Source: Pseudomonas sp. VD-NE ins (lineage in GTDB: Bacteria; Pseudomonadota; Gammaproteobacteria; Pseudomonadales; Pseudomonadaceae). From it: 64,000 nt of DNA. The notes beneath the pieces are model-generated. The model was not told where the DNA came from, made no database searches, and was given only the letters and a program-made list of their open reading frames with translations. This document shows, one piece after another, positions 49,139 through 58,490 of this stretch (position 1 is the stretch's first letter; each line of letters starts with the position of its first letter). The translations under genes and the position numbers were made by a program. The DNA is taken from NCBI RefSeq assembly GCF_031882575.1, contig NZ_CP134772.1, positions 1,569,001-1,633,000 on the forward strand, written 5' to 3'.

Positions 49139-51231
49139 AGGCTTCACGAAACCATCCGGCGCTGGGACTTTTACCGTTGCTGTTTGGCGTGTTGGCGTTT
49201 TTCTGTGTGATCGGGCCGCAAGCACTGGATCCGCAAAACATTGCCTGGCTGGAGCAGGGTGATCCGGCGACGCATTATCTGGGTTGGGAATATTTCCGGC
49301 ATTCCCCTTGGACCTTTCCGCTTGGGCTTAACCCGTTCTATGGTGTGGAGTTGGGCAGCTCGATCATCTTTTCCGACTCCAATCCGCTGCTGGCGCTGCT
49401 GTTCAAACCGTTCAATGCGTGGCTACCGGCGACCTTCCAGTATTTCGGCCTGTGGTTGCTGGCGTGCTTCGTGCTGCAGGCCTGGTTCGGCTGGAAACTG
49501 CTCGGGCTGATGACGGGCAATCCGCTGATTCGCTTGTTGGGCACAGGTTTGCTGGTGGTTTCGCCGCCGATGTTCTTGCGCATGGGCGGGCACCTATCGC
49601 TGTCCGGACATTTTCTGATTCTGGCAGCGTTGTACCTGGCGTTGTTGCCGAAACTGTATCGACGTCGTCTGGCCTGGGGCGCGCTGCTGGCGGTGACGGC
49701 GATGGTGCACGCGTACCTGCTGGCGATGGTGGCGCTGATCTGGGGGGCGGATCTGCTCGGCAAGACCTTCAGTCAACAATTGGCTCGGCGTCAGGGGCTG
49801 CTCGAAGGCGTGTTGCTGTTCGCCGTGGTGAGTGCGTGTTGTTGGCAGGCCGGTTACTTCACGATTGCCGATGGCGCGCAATCCGGTGGTTTCGGTTTGT
49901 ACCGGATGAACCTGCTGTCGCCATTCGATCCGGCGGGCTGGTCGTTCATTTTGCCGGACTTGCCGAAAGCCAGCGGCGATTACGAAGGCTTCAACTATGC
50001 GGGTCTGGGCGTGCTGTTGCTGGTGCCGTTAGCGCTGATGGGGTGGCTGAGAAATCCCCAGCCACTGAAGGATGAACTTCGCCTTCGCCGCTGGTTGTTG
50101 TTGGCGCTGATTGGTTTGTCGCTGTTCGCGCTATCGAACCAGATCGGTGTCGGCGCGCACACGTTCAGCTACCCGTTGCCGAAAATCGTCACCAACCTGG
50201 CCAATATTTTTCGCGCCTCGGGACGGATGTTCTGGCCCGTGTTGTACGCGCTCATCCTGATGGTGATGTTCCTGCTGGTGCGCGGTTATCGGCCACGCAT
50301 TGTCGTCGCGCTGCTGGCGCTGGCGTTGACGATACAGATTGTCGACACGCGCAACGGCTGGTTGGGGCTGCGGCAAAGCAAGATGATGACGCCGTCCGCA
50401 GAATGGGCAACGCCGATGCGTGATCCGTTCTGGGCGAGTGCGGCGGCGCATTACCTCAATGTGCGCAGTCTGATGCCACAGAATCAGTCCGAAAACTGGC
50501 AAGTGATCGCCGATTTCGCCGCGACCCACGGCCTGAAAACCGACGCGGTCTATTTGGGGCGCATGAGTTCAAAAGCGCTGGAACAGGCCCGAAAAAAAGC
50601 GCAAAGCATGCTCGAGTCAGGGCAATACGACACCGACTCGTTGTACATCCTTGACGATACGGTGCTGACCGATGCCGCGAAAAGCGTCAACAGTGAAACC
50701 GATCTGCTGACCAGAGTGGATGGTCTGGTCGTGCTGGCGCCAGGCTGGAAGCGTTGTTCACAGTGCCTGAGCATGCCTGATGAAGGGCGGCAGATGTCAT
50801 TGCTGGCATTGACCCGTCCTGGCCAGGCGCTGACGTTCAATTACACCACCCGGCAGTTGGCAAGCGGTTGGTCGACCCCGGAAAGCTGGGGTACATGGAC
50901 GGCCGGGCAGCAGGCGCAGATCGACGTGCGGGTGACGCCTGAGGCGCGTTCTATCGTGCTGGATGTCATGGCATTCGTTTTGCCTCAGCACCCGGCACAG
51001 CGAGTGATCGTCAGTGTGAACGGCGAGCAGGTGCTGACCACGCAACTGGTGCAGTTGCAGGATAATCATCTGGACATACCGATCACTGCCGCGATCCGTC
51101 AGCACCTGGCGGACACTGATCGACTGACGATCGAACTGCAATTGCCCGACGCCATCAGCCCTCAACAGTTGGGCTTGAACGACGACTCTCGAGTCTTGGG
51201 CCTGGGGTTGAAACGCTTGACGGTGAACTGA
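49135..51231 (+). CDS. Large polytopic membrane protein (DUF6311-like, GT-C type)
   Basis: 698 residues from the ATG at 49135, which overlaps the gtrA stop. About ten to twelve membrane segments in the first 420 residues precede a soluble periplasmic part (about 430–698). The loop NIAWLEQGDPATHYLGWEYF followed by RHSPWTFPLG, containing an acidic pair, resembles GT-C enzymes and DUF6311 proteins. With GtrB-like and GtrA-like partners it is the likely polymer-modifying glycosyltransferase, comparable in position to GtrC. The acceptor is unknown. Confidence 0.85.
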   Translation: MKASRNHPALGLLPLLFGVLAFFCVIGPQALDPQNIAWLEQGDPATHYLGWEYFRHSPWTFPLGLNPFYGVELGSSIIFSDSNPLLALLFKPFNAWLPATFQYFGLWLLACFVLQAWFGWKLLGLMTGNPLIRLLGTGLLVVSPPMFLRMGGHLSLSGHFLILAALYLALLPKLYRRRLAWGALLAVTAMVHAYLLAMVALIWGADLLGKTFSQQLARRQGLLEGVLLFAVVSACCWQAGYFTIADGAQSGGFGLYRMNLLSPFDPAGWSFILPDLPKASGDYEGFNYAGLGVLLLVPLALMGWLRNPQPLKDELRLRRWLLLALIGLSLFALSNQIGVGAHTFSYPLPKIVTNLANIFRASGRMFWPVLYALILMVMFLLVRGYRPRIVVALLALALTIQIVDTRNGWLGLRQSKMMTPSAEWATPMRDPFWASAAAHYLNVRSLMPQNQSENWQVIADFAATHGLKTDAVYLGRMSSKALEQARKKAQSMLESGQYDTDSLYILDDTVLTDAAKSVNSETDLLTRVDGLVVLAPGWKRCSQCLSMPDEGRQMSLLALTRPGQALTFNYTTRQLASGWSTPESWGTWTAGQQAQIDVRVTPEARSIVLDVMAFVLPQHPAQRVIVSVNGEQVLTTQLVQLQDNHLDIPITAAIRQHLADTDRLTIELQLPDAISPQQLGLNDDSRVLGLGLKRLTVN

Positions 51232-51304
51232 CGCGCCGTGGCGATGGACGCCGGGGCCTCGGCCTTTCTACACTGCCGGTATTCCGGGGAGCAGGGGGCA
51301 ATGG

Positions 51305-52225
51305 ATGAACCGCAACGAACTTCGCAAGGCCGACATCAACCTGATGGTGGTGTTCGAGACCTTGATGCTCGAACGCAATGTGACCCGGGCGGCCGAGAAG
51401 CTGTTTCTCGGCCAGCCGACCATCAGTTCGGCGCTCAATCGCTTGCGCACGATGCTCAACGATCCATTGTTCATCCGCGTCGGCCACCGTATGGAGCCGA
51501 CGGCCCGTGCCGAAGATATTTTCCGTCACCTCAAGCCTGCGCTGGATTCGCTGTCGGTCGCGCTGAGCCTGACCCGTGATTTCGACCCGGCCGTCAGCAC
51601 CATGACTTTCCGCATCGGTCTGTCCGATGACGTCGAGTTCGGCCTGCTGCCGCCGCTGTTGCGTGCGTTGCGCCAGGAAGCGCCGAACGTGGTGTTTGTG
51701 GTGCAACACGTCGATTACTGGCGCATCCCCGATCTGCTCGCGGCGGGTGACATCACGGTCGGTATCAGCCAGACCCGAGGCCTGCCGGCCAATGCCAAAC
51801 GCAAACTGCTGCGGCATATCCAGCCGAGCATCCTGCGCGCCGACGCCAGCGACACACCGCTGACACTGGATGAATATTGCGCGCGTCCGCACGTACTGGT
51901 TTCGCACACGGCTAACGTCAGTGGATTTGCCGATGAATGGCTGGCAGAGCTCGGTCGCACTCGCCAGGTGGTGCTGTCGGTGCCGCAATACAGCGCGTTG
52001 CCGGCGCTGCTGGCCGGCACCGACCTGATTGCCAGCCTGCCGGATTACACCGCAGCGGCCATGGCCACTTCGGGATTACTGTTCAAGGAACCCTTTCCGT
52101 TCAAGACGCCGACGCTGGATCTGTCGATGGTCTGGCTCAGTCATGTGGACAGCGATCCGGCCGAGCGCTGGTTGCGTTCCAGGCTGGAGCAGTTCATGAG
52201 CGAACGGCCGCTGACCTCGTCCTGA
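51305..52225 (+). CDS. LysR-family transcriptional regulator
   Basis: 306 residues. The N-terminal helix-turn-helix reads DINLMVVFETLMLERNVTRA followed by AEKLFLGQPTISSALNRLRT. The effector domain contains DVEFGLLPPLLRALRQEAPN and TVGISQTRGLP. It stands alone after the polysaccharide operon, and the target is not apparent. An imperfect palindrome follows the gene. The recognition helix differs from that of the LysR gene at 52759. Confidence 0.92.
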   Translation: MNRNELRKADINLMVVFETLMLERNVTRAAEKLFLGQPTISSALNRLRTMLNDPLFIRVGHRMEPTARAEDIFRHLKPALDSLSVALSLTRDFDPAVSTMTFRIGLSDDVEFGLLPPLLRALRQEAPNVVFVVQHVDYWRIPDLLAAGDITVGISQTRGLPANAKRKLLRHIQPSILRADASDTPLTLDEYCARPHVLVSHTANVSGFADEWLAELGRTRQVVLSVPQYSALPALLAGTDLIASLPDYTAAAMATSGLLFKEPFPFKTPTLDLSMVWLSHVDSDPAERWLRSRLEQFMSERPLTSS

Positions 52226-52238
52226 GCCACAACACCGT

Positions 52239-52325
52239 GTAGGAGCTGCGGCACGCTGCGATCTTTTGATCTTCAAATCTCAAGATCAAAAGATCGCAGC
52301 CTCGTTTCACTCGACAGCTCCTACA
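52239..52325. repeat. Long palindromic intergenic repeat (GATC-rich type)
   Basis: GTAGGAGCTG … CAGCTCCTAC flank an inner palindrome, GCGATCTTTTGATCTT / AAGATCAAAAGATCGC. A related element lies at 57140–57217. It belongs to the dispersed Pseudomonas repeat families and has no coding content. Confidence 0.88.
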
Positions 52326-52389
52326 GGGATTAGTGATGAGCTGCATGTGCTATATGTACGACCTTTCTGCCAACCACCGGGGACCTGTA

Positions 52390-52755
52390 ATGCCACACCT
52401 GCACATGGAATACACCGCCAACCTGCCGCAGTTGAACGCCGACGTCGCGTTGATCAGGCTCAACAACACGCTGGTGGGCTCCGGTCAGTTCGCGGCGGAG
52501 TTCGATATCAAAAGTCGTGCGGTGAAAGTCGAGACTTTCAAAGTCGGTACCGCCATGGCCGAGCGCGCCTTCGTCTATGTGAAGCTGGCGCTGCTCAGCG
52601 GGCGTTCGCCGCAGATCAAGAAGCAGTTGTCAGAAAGCCTGTTGGCGGTTTTGCAGGACCTGTGCGAATGGCCGACTGACGTCGAAGTGCAGTTGTGTGT
52701 CGAACTGGTCGATATGGATCGCGAGTCCTACAGCAAAACCGCCATCGGCGCGTAG
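52390..52755 (+). CDS. 5-carboxymethyl-2-hydroxymuconate isomerase (CHMI) family protein
   Basis: 121 residues. The start MPHLHMEYTANLPQL puts Pro directly after Met, as in the catalytic Pro1 of CHMI and tautomerase-fold enzymes. The ATG at 52390 follows GGGGACCTGTA; upstream in-frame ATGs would hide the proline and are rejected. CHMI (HpaF/HpcD) acts in homoprotocatechuate breakdown, but no hpa genes are next to it, so the true substrate may differ. It converges with a LysR gene whose end is 3 bp away. Confidence 0.88.
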   Translation: MPHLHMEYTANLPQLNADVALIRLNNTLVGSGQFAAEFDIKSRAVKVETFKVGTAMAERAFVYVKLALLSGRSPQIKKQLSESLLAVLQDLCEWPTDVEVQLCVELVDMDRESYSKTAIGA

Positions 52756-52758
52756 GAC

Positions 52759-53694
52759 TCAGGCCGCTTCGAGTTCGCTGCAGACCTTGACCACCTGCTC
52801 GCGCAACCAGAGGTTGGCGCTGTCCTGATCTACGCTCTGGCTCCACTGCATGTCGAGGGTAAAGCCCGGCAAGCCGTTCGGCGCCTCACAGTGATTGAAC
52901 ACCGCCTCGTTGGTCAGCAAACGCTGGATGCGGCGGGGCAGGGTGAGGATGAAGTCGGTCCCGGTGATCATTTTCAATGCCGCGCTGTAGCTGTTCGAGC
53001 GCGCGACGATCTGGCGCTTTTGCGCCTGTCGCGCCAGCCAGCCGTCGACCATGTTGGTGGTCGAGGTCCACGGCGTCGGGAACACGTGTCGACGTTCGGT
53101 AAAAGCCTGCAGGCTCAGGCGGGGTTCCAGTGGTGTGGCGCGTTTGTCGAAGACGCAGACCAGATCATCCTCCAGCAACATCCGTGATTTCAGGTCGGTG
53201 TGATGGCGGTGGAAGTTGGGGCCGAAACTGATCACCAGATCGAGGCTGCCGTCGCGCAGCTCATCCGCCGGGACGTCGGTCTCGAACTTGTGCATGTTGA
53301 CCATCACCGGCAAATTGTCGAAATCGAAACGCTTCAACAGACGCGGCAGAATCAGTTGCTCGAAGTATTCCGGGGCGCAGATGTTGAAGGTGACAGCTTG
53401 TTGGGTCGGGTCGAACGTGGGGGCGCCGGCGTGGCACAGGTTGATGCTTTCGAGGATTTTCTGCACATGCCCGTACATCGTGCTGGCCTTGTAGGTCGGA
53501 CGCATGCCGGTGCGGGTGTTGATAAACAGTTCGTCTTCGAAACTGGTGCGCAGTTTTTTCAAACAGTAACTGACCGTGGACTGGCTGACGAACAGGGTTT
53601 CTGACACGTCGGTAACGCTGCTTTGCTCATAAACAGCGATAAACACCATGAGATCCTGCATGTCGAGCTTTCGTAGCAAGTTACTGTTCAGCAT
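52759..53694 (-). CDS. LysR-family transcriptional regulator
   Basis: 311 residues. The helix-turn-helix is LMVFIAVYEQSSVTDVSETL followed by FVSQSTVSYCLKKLRTSF. The effector domain follows (FNICAPEYFEQLILPRLLKR). The N-terminal layout resembles NodD/BigR-like LysR proteins. It may control the convergent CHMI gene or the MFS gene downstream on its own strand; position does not decide. Confidence 0.9.
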   Translation of the reverse strand: MLNSNLLRKLDMQDLMVFIAVYEQSSVTDVSETLFVSQSTVSYCLKKLRTSFEDELFINTRTGMRPTYKASTMYGHVQKILESINLCHAGAPTFDPTQQAVTFNICAPEYFEQLILPRLLKRFDFDNLPVMVNMHKFETDVPADELRDGSLDLVISFGPNFHRHHTDLKSRMLLEDDLVCVFDKRATPLEPRLSLQAFTERRHVFPTPWTSTTNMVDGWLARQAQKRQIVARSNSYSAALKMITGTDFILTLPRRIQRLLTNEAVFNHCEAPNGLPGFTLDMQWSQSVDQDSANLWLREQVVKVCSELEAA

Positions 53695-53870
53695 CCGTTC
53701 CGTCTCGCTGTGCTCCTTGCGCTGAATCCGCGCAAACGTGTGCGAATGATCCTAACGGAACGATGGTGCCAGGACAAAGGCCTGTAGGACGTTTCACAGT
53801 CAGTTGTGGGACAGAAAGTTTTACTAACACGACGTCCCGGGATAAACCGCTGAAAGATGGCCAGAAGCCT

Positions 53871-55067
53871 TTAGCTGGATGCGGGAAAGTGTCGGCCGTA
53901 ATGCTGAGGATCGAAGCGCAGCACCATCAGCAGCATAACCGTCATTACAGCGGTCAACGACCACCATGCCCACTCGAAGCTGCCCAGTCGATCACGAATC
54001 ATCCCGGCCATCAGCGGGGAGAGGCCAGCAATCAGATAGCCGATGCCTTGCACGAAGGCGGTCAGGCCGCCCGCGCGTTGCGGATTGTCGAGGTGATCGA
54101 GCGAGACAATCAGGCTCATCGGAAACAAACCACCAATACCCAAACCCAACAGGCACGGCCACAGCAGGCTGAACCGTTGCGGGCTGAGAATCAGGCCGCA
54201 AAAGCCACCGATGATCAGCATCAGCAGCACCATCAGCATCACGCGTCGATCCCGGCTGCGGTTGGCGATCGCCGGAACCACCAGACCGGAAATCACCTCC
54301 ATGGCCGTCAGAAAACCCAACAACAGCCCGGCGTTTTGTTCACTCCAGCCTTTTTCCACGTAGTAAGGCGCGAGCCAGGCCAGCACACAGGTGTAGGACG
54401 CGGTTCCCAGACCAAAGAAGATGGCCAGCAACCAGGCACGGGAATGGCTGAAGAACGAATCCTTGCCGGTTATCGCCGTCACCTTGGAGGACAACTGACG
54501 GCGTTGTGACCACCAGAACACAAGCGCCAGCAACGCCAGGATCGCCCAGATGCTCAAACCGCTGCGCCAGCTCCCGGTTTGCACCATCACCAGCGGTGCG
54601 AACGAAGCGGCGATCGCTGCGCCACCCATGATCGACGTGACATACAAGCCCATGCACAGGGCGACATTGTCGGCGAAGCGCGATTTGATCAGCGCCGGCA
54701 TCAACGCCTGAATCAGCGCAATACCGAGGCCGGCCAGCACGGCGCTGACGATCAACTGGGGTGCCGATTCGATAAACAGCCGTGACAACGTCGCCAGGGC
54801 GATGATCAGCAAGGACAGCAACACCGTCCGTTGCTCACCCAGCCGCTGACTGATGCCGATGCCGAAAAACATCGCCAGGCCCATCGCCATCACTGGCAGC
54901 ATGGTCAGCAGTGACGCGACGCTGAAACTCAACGGGATGTCAGCGCGGATGGCCGACAGTAACGGGCCGACCGCCGCCATCGACGGACGTAGATTGAGGG
55001 CGACGAGCATGATCGCGAGCATCAGCCAGACAGCGGGGCGAGCGGTGGCGCGGACGTTTTCCATCAT
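53871..55067 (-). CDS. CynX/NimT-type MFS transporter
   Basis: 398 residues with twelve membrane segments. The start ends in MLVALNLRPSMAAVGPLLSA IRADI, read as the CynX-family motif NLRP. The loop GISQRLGEQRT after segment 2 is the usual MFS signature region, and PLMAGMIRDRLGSFEWAWWS is the matching C-terminal part. CynX relatives export or import cyanate, 2-nitroimidazole and other small compounds, so the substrate is unknown. It lies 176 bp after the LysR gene on the same strand. Confidence 0.9.
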   Translation of the reverse strand: MMENVRATARPAVWLMLAIMLVALNLRPSMAAVGPLLSAIRADIPLSFSVASLLTMLPVMAMGLAMFFGIGISQRLGEQRTVLLSLLIIALATLSRLFIESAPQLIVSAVLAGLGIALIQALMPALIKSRFADNVALCMGLYVTSIMGGAAIAASFAPLVMVQTGSWRSGLSIWAILALLALVFWWSQRRQLSSKVTAITGKDSFFSHSRAWLLAIFFGLGTASYTCVLAWLAPYYVEKGWSEQNAGLLLGFLTAMEVISGLVVPAIANRSRDRRVMLMVLLMLIIGGFCGLILSPQRFSLLWPCLLGLGIGGLFPMSLIVSLDHLDNPQRAGGLTAFVQGIGYLIAGLSPLMAGMIRDRLGSFEWAWWSLTAVMTVMLLMVLRFDPQHYGRHFPASS

Positions 55068-55170
55068 CAGACCTTTGAGCGGGGCAGACGATTAGGCGCG
55101 GAACCGCTTGTGCCGGGCAAACCAGAAAATCCTGAGCAGTATTTAAAAACTCGATACCCCGCCACCCTCG

Positions 55171-55259
55171 GTGGGAGCGAGCCTGCTCGCGAAAGCGGAT
55201 TGTCTGCCAGCGAAAATATTGGATGTGCCAACCTCTTCGCGAGCAGGCTCGCTCCCACA
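55171..55259. repeat. REP/BIME element
   Basis: GTGGGAGCGAGCCTGCTCGC and its inverse GCGAGCAGGCTCGCTCCCAC enclose 48 bp. This is the same REP subtype as at 26678–26823. Confidence 0.92.
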
Positions 55260-55359
55260 AGGGACCGCCGTGTTGTTTTTACTGAATCAAACCTGAACCA
55301 TTCTCAAATACTTCACAAGTTTCATCGCATTGCCAACAGCCAACTAATCGTTGGCGTCT

Positions 55360-55424
55360 TTTTCACAAAAAATTGATGGTTGCCTGCTTAAAGTTTCTCG
55401 TGCCTTAGTTAATGAAATTTTCAC
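55360..55424 (+). promoter_or_regulatory. Candidate ColR boxes upstream of eptA
   Basis: TTTTCAC, the conserved core of the ColR consensus as I recall it, occurs at 55360–55366 and 55418–55424. The flanking positions fit only in part. The second copy lies inside the imperfect palindrome GAAATTTTCACAATTGAAAT plus TTC. ColRS is known to control eptA-like genes in pseudomonads. Confidence 0.35.
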
Positions 55425-55478
55425 AATTGAAATTTCTTTCATGGACCGAGGCTCTTCTTTTCAGGAATCGCCCTTTCT

Positions 55479-57128
55479 ATGTTGAAGTTAAAAGCCGTGC
55501 GCCCGGAATGGGTGACGTTGATTGCCAGTGCCTTTCTTTTAATCGGCTGCAATTTTGTCCTTTGGCAACACCTGTTCGAGATCACCGCCGCCGATGGCAA
55601 GGGCATCGCGATGCGCGTGGCGTTCGGGGTGATGATTCTCGCGGCATTCAACATCGTGCTGACGGTCCTCGCTTTCCGTCCAGTGCTCAAACCGCTGTTG
55701 ACCGTGATATTTCTGATCAGCGCCGGTGTGGCTTATTTCATGAGTCAATATGGCGTCATGATCGATGCCGGCATGTTTCGCAACTTTGCCGAAACCAATG
55801 TGACGGAAGTACGTGATCTGCTTTCGTTGAAGTTGTTTGCTTATATTTTGTTGCTCGGTGTATTACCGTCCTGGTTGTTGTGGAAAGTTCCAGTCAACTA
55901 TCGTCGCTGGCACCGTGAGTTAATCAGTAAAGTTATTGTCGGTGTTGCTTCGGTGGCGGTGATTGGCGGGGTGGCGCTGGCCAACTATCAGGGCTTGTCA
56001 TCGCTGTTTCGCAATCACCACGAAATTCGTCTGATGCTGGTGCCCAGTAATTACATCGGTGCTTCGGCGGGTTATCTACGTGAGCAAGTGGTCTCGGCGC
56101 GGCAGCCATTCATCAAGATCGGCGAGGACGCCGAGCGCAATCCGGATGTGAAACTTCAACCGCGTAAATCCCTGACGGTGCTGGTGGTGGGGGAAAGTGC
56201 CCGGGCGGAGAACTTCGGCATCCTCGGTTACCACCGTGACACCACGCCGACACTCGACAAGGAAGCCGGGCTGATTGCCTTCACTGATGTGCATTCCTGC
56301 GGGACAGAAACGGCCGTATCGGTTCCGTGCATGTTCTCCAACATGGGCCGCAAGGATTACGACGCGAGCAAAGCCAAGAATGAAGAAGGCCTGCTCGATG
56401 TGCTCAAGCGTGCCGGGATCGACGTGATCTGGCGCGACAACCAGTCCGGCTGCAAAGGCACTTGTGATCGAGTCACCCTGCAAGATGTCAGCAACCTGAA
56501 GGACCCGGCGCTGTGCGCCAACAGCGAATGCCGCGACGAAATCCTCCTGCAAGGCCTGCAAGGTTTTATCGACCACTTGGACAAGGACACTGTTTTAGTC
56601 CTGCACCAGATGGGCAGCCACGGCCCCGAATACTTCAAGCGTTATCCAAAGGAATACGAGCACTTCACCCCGGTGTGTGAAAGTAACGCGCTGAACAATT
56701 GCAGCCGCGAAAGTATCGTCAACGGGTACGACAACACGCTGGTGTATACCGACCATGTGCTGTCGAGCCTGATCGATGTATTGCGCAGCAATCAGGACAA
56801 AGTCGATACCGCCATGTTGTACCTGTCGGACCACGGTGAGTCGCTGGGCGAATACAACTTGTTCCTGCACGGTACGCCTTACATGTTGGCGCCAGAGCAA
56901 CAAAAGCATGTAGCGATGCTGGCGTGGTTCTCCGACAACTATCAGAAGGCTTATTCGGTCGACACCCATTGCCTGCAGATGAGCCGTGACAAACCGCTGA
57001 GCCAGGACAACCTGTTCCACTCGATGCTTGGCCTGCTCGAGGTCAAGACCAAGGTCTATCAGCCGGGTCTGGACATGTTTGCCGGTTGCCGTGGCGCGGT
57101 GATCGACGGCGTTTTGGCCAAAGACTGA
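55479..57128 (+). CDS. eptA: Lipid A phosphoethanolamine transferase (EptA family)
   Basis: 549 residues. Five membrane segments occupy roughly residues 12–170, followed by a periplasmic sulfatase-fold domain. The zinc/nucleophile region is VVGESARAENFGILGYHRDT and SCGTETAVSVPCMFSN with the acceptor threonine near 276–278; the second metal motif is YLSDHGESLGEYNLFLHGTP. The enzyme adds phosphoethanolamine to lipid A, lowering its negative charge and its affinity for polymyxins. It is chromosomal, single, and behind an AT-rich leader with possible ColR sites. Confidence 0.94.
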   Translation: MLKLKAVRPEWVTLIASAFLLIGCNFVLWQHLFEITAADGKGIAMRVAFGVMILAAFNIVLTVLAFRPVLKPLLTVIFLISAGVAYFMSQYGVMIDAGMFRNFAETNVTEVRDLLSLKLFAYILLLGVLPSWLLWKVPVNYRRWHRELISKVIVGVASVAVIGGVALANYQGLSSLFRNHHEIRLMLVPSNYIGASAGYLREQVVSARQPFIKIGEDAERNPDVKLQPRKSLTVLVVGESARAENFGILGYHRDTTPTLDKEAGLIAFTDVHSCGTETAVSVPCMFSNMGRKDYDASKAKNEEGLLDVLKRAGIDVIWRDNQSGCKGTCDRVTLQDVSNLKDPALCANSECRDEILLQGLQGFIDHLDKDTVLVLHQMGSHGPEYFKRYPKEYEHFTPVCESNALNNCSRESIVNGYDNTLVYTDHVLSSLIDVLRSNQDKVDTAMLYLSDHGESLGEYNLFLHGTPYMLAPEQQKHVAMLAWFSDNYQKAYSVDTHCLQMSRDKPLSQDNLFHSMLGLLEVKTKVYQPGLDMFAGCRGAVIDGVLAKD

Positions 57129-57139
57129 ATCCCTTCACC

Positions 57140-57217
57140 TGTAGGAACTGCCGAAGGCTGTGATCTTTTGATTTTGCTTTCAGGAGCAAAAGATCGCAGC
57201 CTTCGGCAACTCCTACG
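57140..57217. repeat. Long palindromic intergenic repeat (GATC-rich type)
   Basis: TGTAGGAACTGCCGAAGGCT and AGCCTTCGGCAACTCCTAC flank GATCTTTTGATT…AGCAAAAGATC. It is related to the repeat at 52239–52325 and lies between eptA and rnd. Confidence 0.88.
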
Positions 57218-57356
57218 CATGGCAGGCCTTTCGGCTTGCTCTGTCGGACTATTCTTGCTCTCTGGCAGGACATTTCGTTACAGCTCTTGCCCTTCGCAGG
57301 CGCGTAAATCGCCGGTGGCGATATATACTGCGCGCCATTCTTCAAGGGAGAGCCGT

Positions 57357-58490
57357 GTGGCCATCGATATTCACTGGATTCGCGACAACGAAAGCCTCGC
57401 GCAGTTTTGCGCCGAGTGGCAGCAACTGCCGTTCGTTGCCCTCGACACCGAATTCATGCGGGTCGACACCTTCTATCCGATTGCCGGCCTGTTGCAGGTC
57501 GGCGACGGCAAACGCGCCTACCTGATCGATCCGCTGACCATCAACGCCTGGCAACCGCTGGCCGCCTTGCTGGAAAACCCAGCGGTGCTCAAAGTCCTGC
57601 ACGCCTGCAGCGAAGACCTCGAAGTCCTGTTGCGCCTGACTGGCAGCCTGCCGGCACCGATGTTCGACACGCAACTGGCCGCCGCTTACCTGAACCTCGG
57701 GTTCTCGATGGGCTATTCGCGGCTGGTACAGGAAGTGCTCGGTATCGAACTGCCGAAGGGCGAGACCCGTTCCGACTGGTTACAGCGCCCGTTGTCCGAC
57801 ACGCAAATCAGCTACGCCGCCGAAGATGCCGTGCATCTTGCGGAGGTTTTCGTACAGCTGCGGCCGAAACTGTCTGACGACAAATTCGCCTGGGTGCTGG
57901 AGGACGGTGCCGAACTGGTCGCCAACCTGCGCCGCGAAACCGATCCGTACGAGGTCTACCGCGAGGCCAAGCTGGCGTGGAAGCTTTCGCGCGCACAACT
58001 GGCGGTACTGCGTGAACTGTGCGCCTGGCGTGAAAAAGAAGCCCGCGCCCGCGATCTGCCGCGCAACCGCATCGTTCGTGAGCATTCGCTGTGGCCGCTG
58101 GCCCGCACGCAACCGGACAACCTCGCCGCGCTGGGCAAAATCGAAGACATGCACCCGCGTACCGTGCGTCAGGACGGCCAATTTCTGCTTGATCTGATCA
58201 AACGCTCTGGCAGTGTGGGGCCTGATCAATGGCCGCCCGCCGTGCCGGAGCCCTTGCCGATCGAAGCCGCTACGTTGATCAAACAACTACGCGCATTGGG
58301 TCAGGCTGAAGCCGAGCGTCTGGGTATTGCCCCGGAACTGATGCTGCGCAAGAAAACCCTCGAAGCCCTGGTCAAAAGCGGCTATCCCGAGGGTCCTTAC
58401 CAATTGCCTGAGTCGCTGCGTGGCTGGCGCCGCGAACTCATGGGTCAGAAGCTGCTCGACAGCCTGGCCACCGCCGGAGAACAGCCTTGA
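57357..58490 (+). CDS. rnd: Ribonuclease D
   Basis: 377 residues with a GTG start at 57357 after AAGGGAGAGCC. The DEDD exonuclease motifs are complete: [15 protein letters not shown] (Asp30, Glu32), [12 protein letters not shown] and [13 protein letters not shown]-type domains follow, with [20 protein letters not shown] as the signature of the first. The enzyme trims tRNA and other RNA 3' ends. Its stop overlaps the TTG start of the ycgL-like gene. Confidence 0.96.
   Translation: MAIDIHWIRDNESLAQFCAEWQQLPFVALDTEFMRVDTFYPIAGLLQVGDGKRAYLIDPLTINAWQPLAALLENPAVLKVLHACSEDLEVLLRLTGSLPAPMFDTQLAAAYLNLGFSMGYSRLVQEVLGIELPKGETRSDWLQRPLSDTQISYAAEDAVHLAEVFVQLRPKLSDDKFAWVLEDGAELVANLRRETDPYEVYREAKLAWKLSRAQLAVLRELCAWREKEARARDLPRNRIVREHSLWPLARTQPDNLAALGKIEDMHPRTVRQDGQFLLDLIKRSGSVGPDQWPPAVPEPLPIEAATLIKQLRALGQAEAERLGIAPELMLRKKTLEALVKSGYPEGPYQLPESLRGWRRELMGQKLLDSLATAGEQP

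Noticed and set aside
53763..54509. A 248-codon plus-strand frame opposite the MFS gene
   Set aside because: Antisense shadow with Gln/His-rich composition; the opposite strand encodes a clear twelve-segment transporter.
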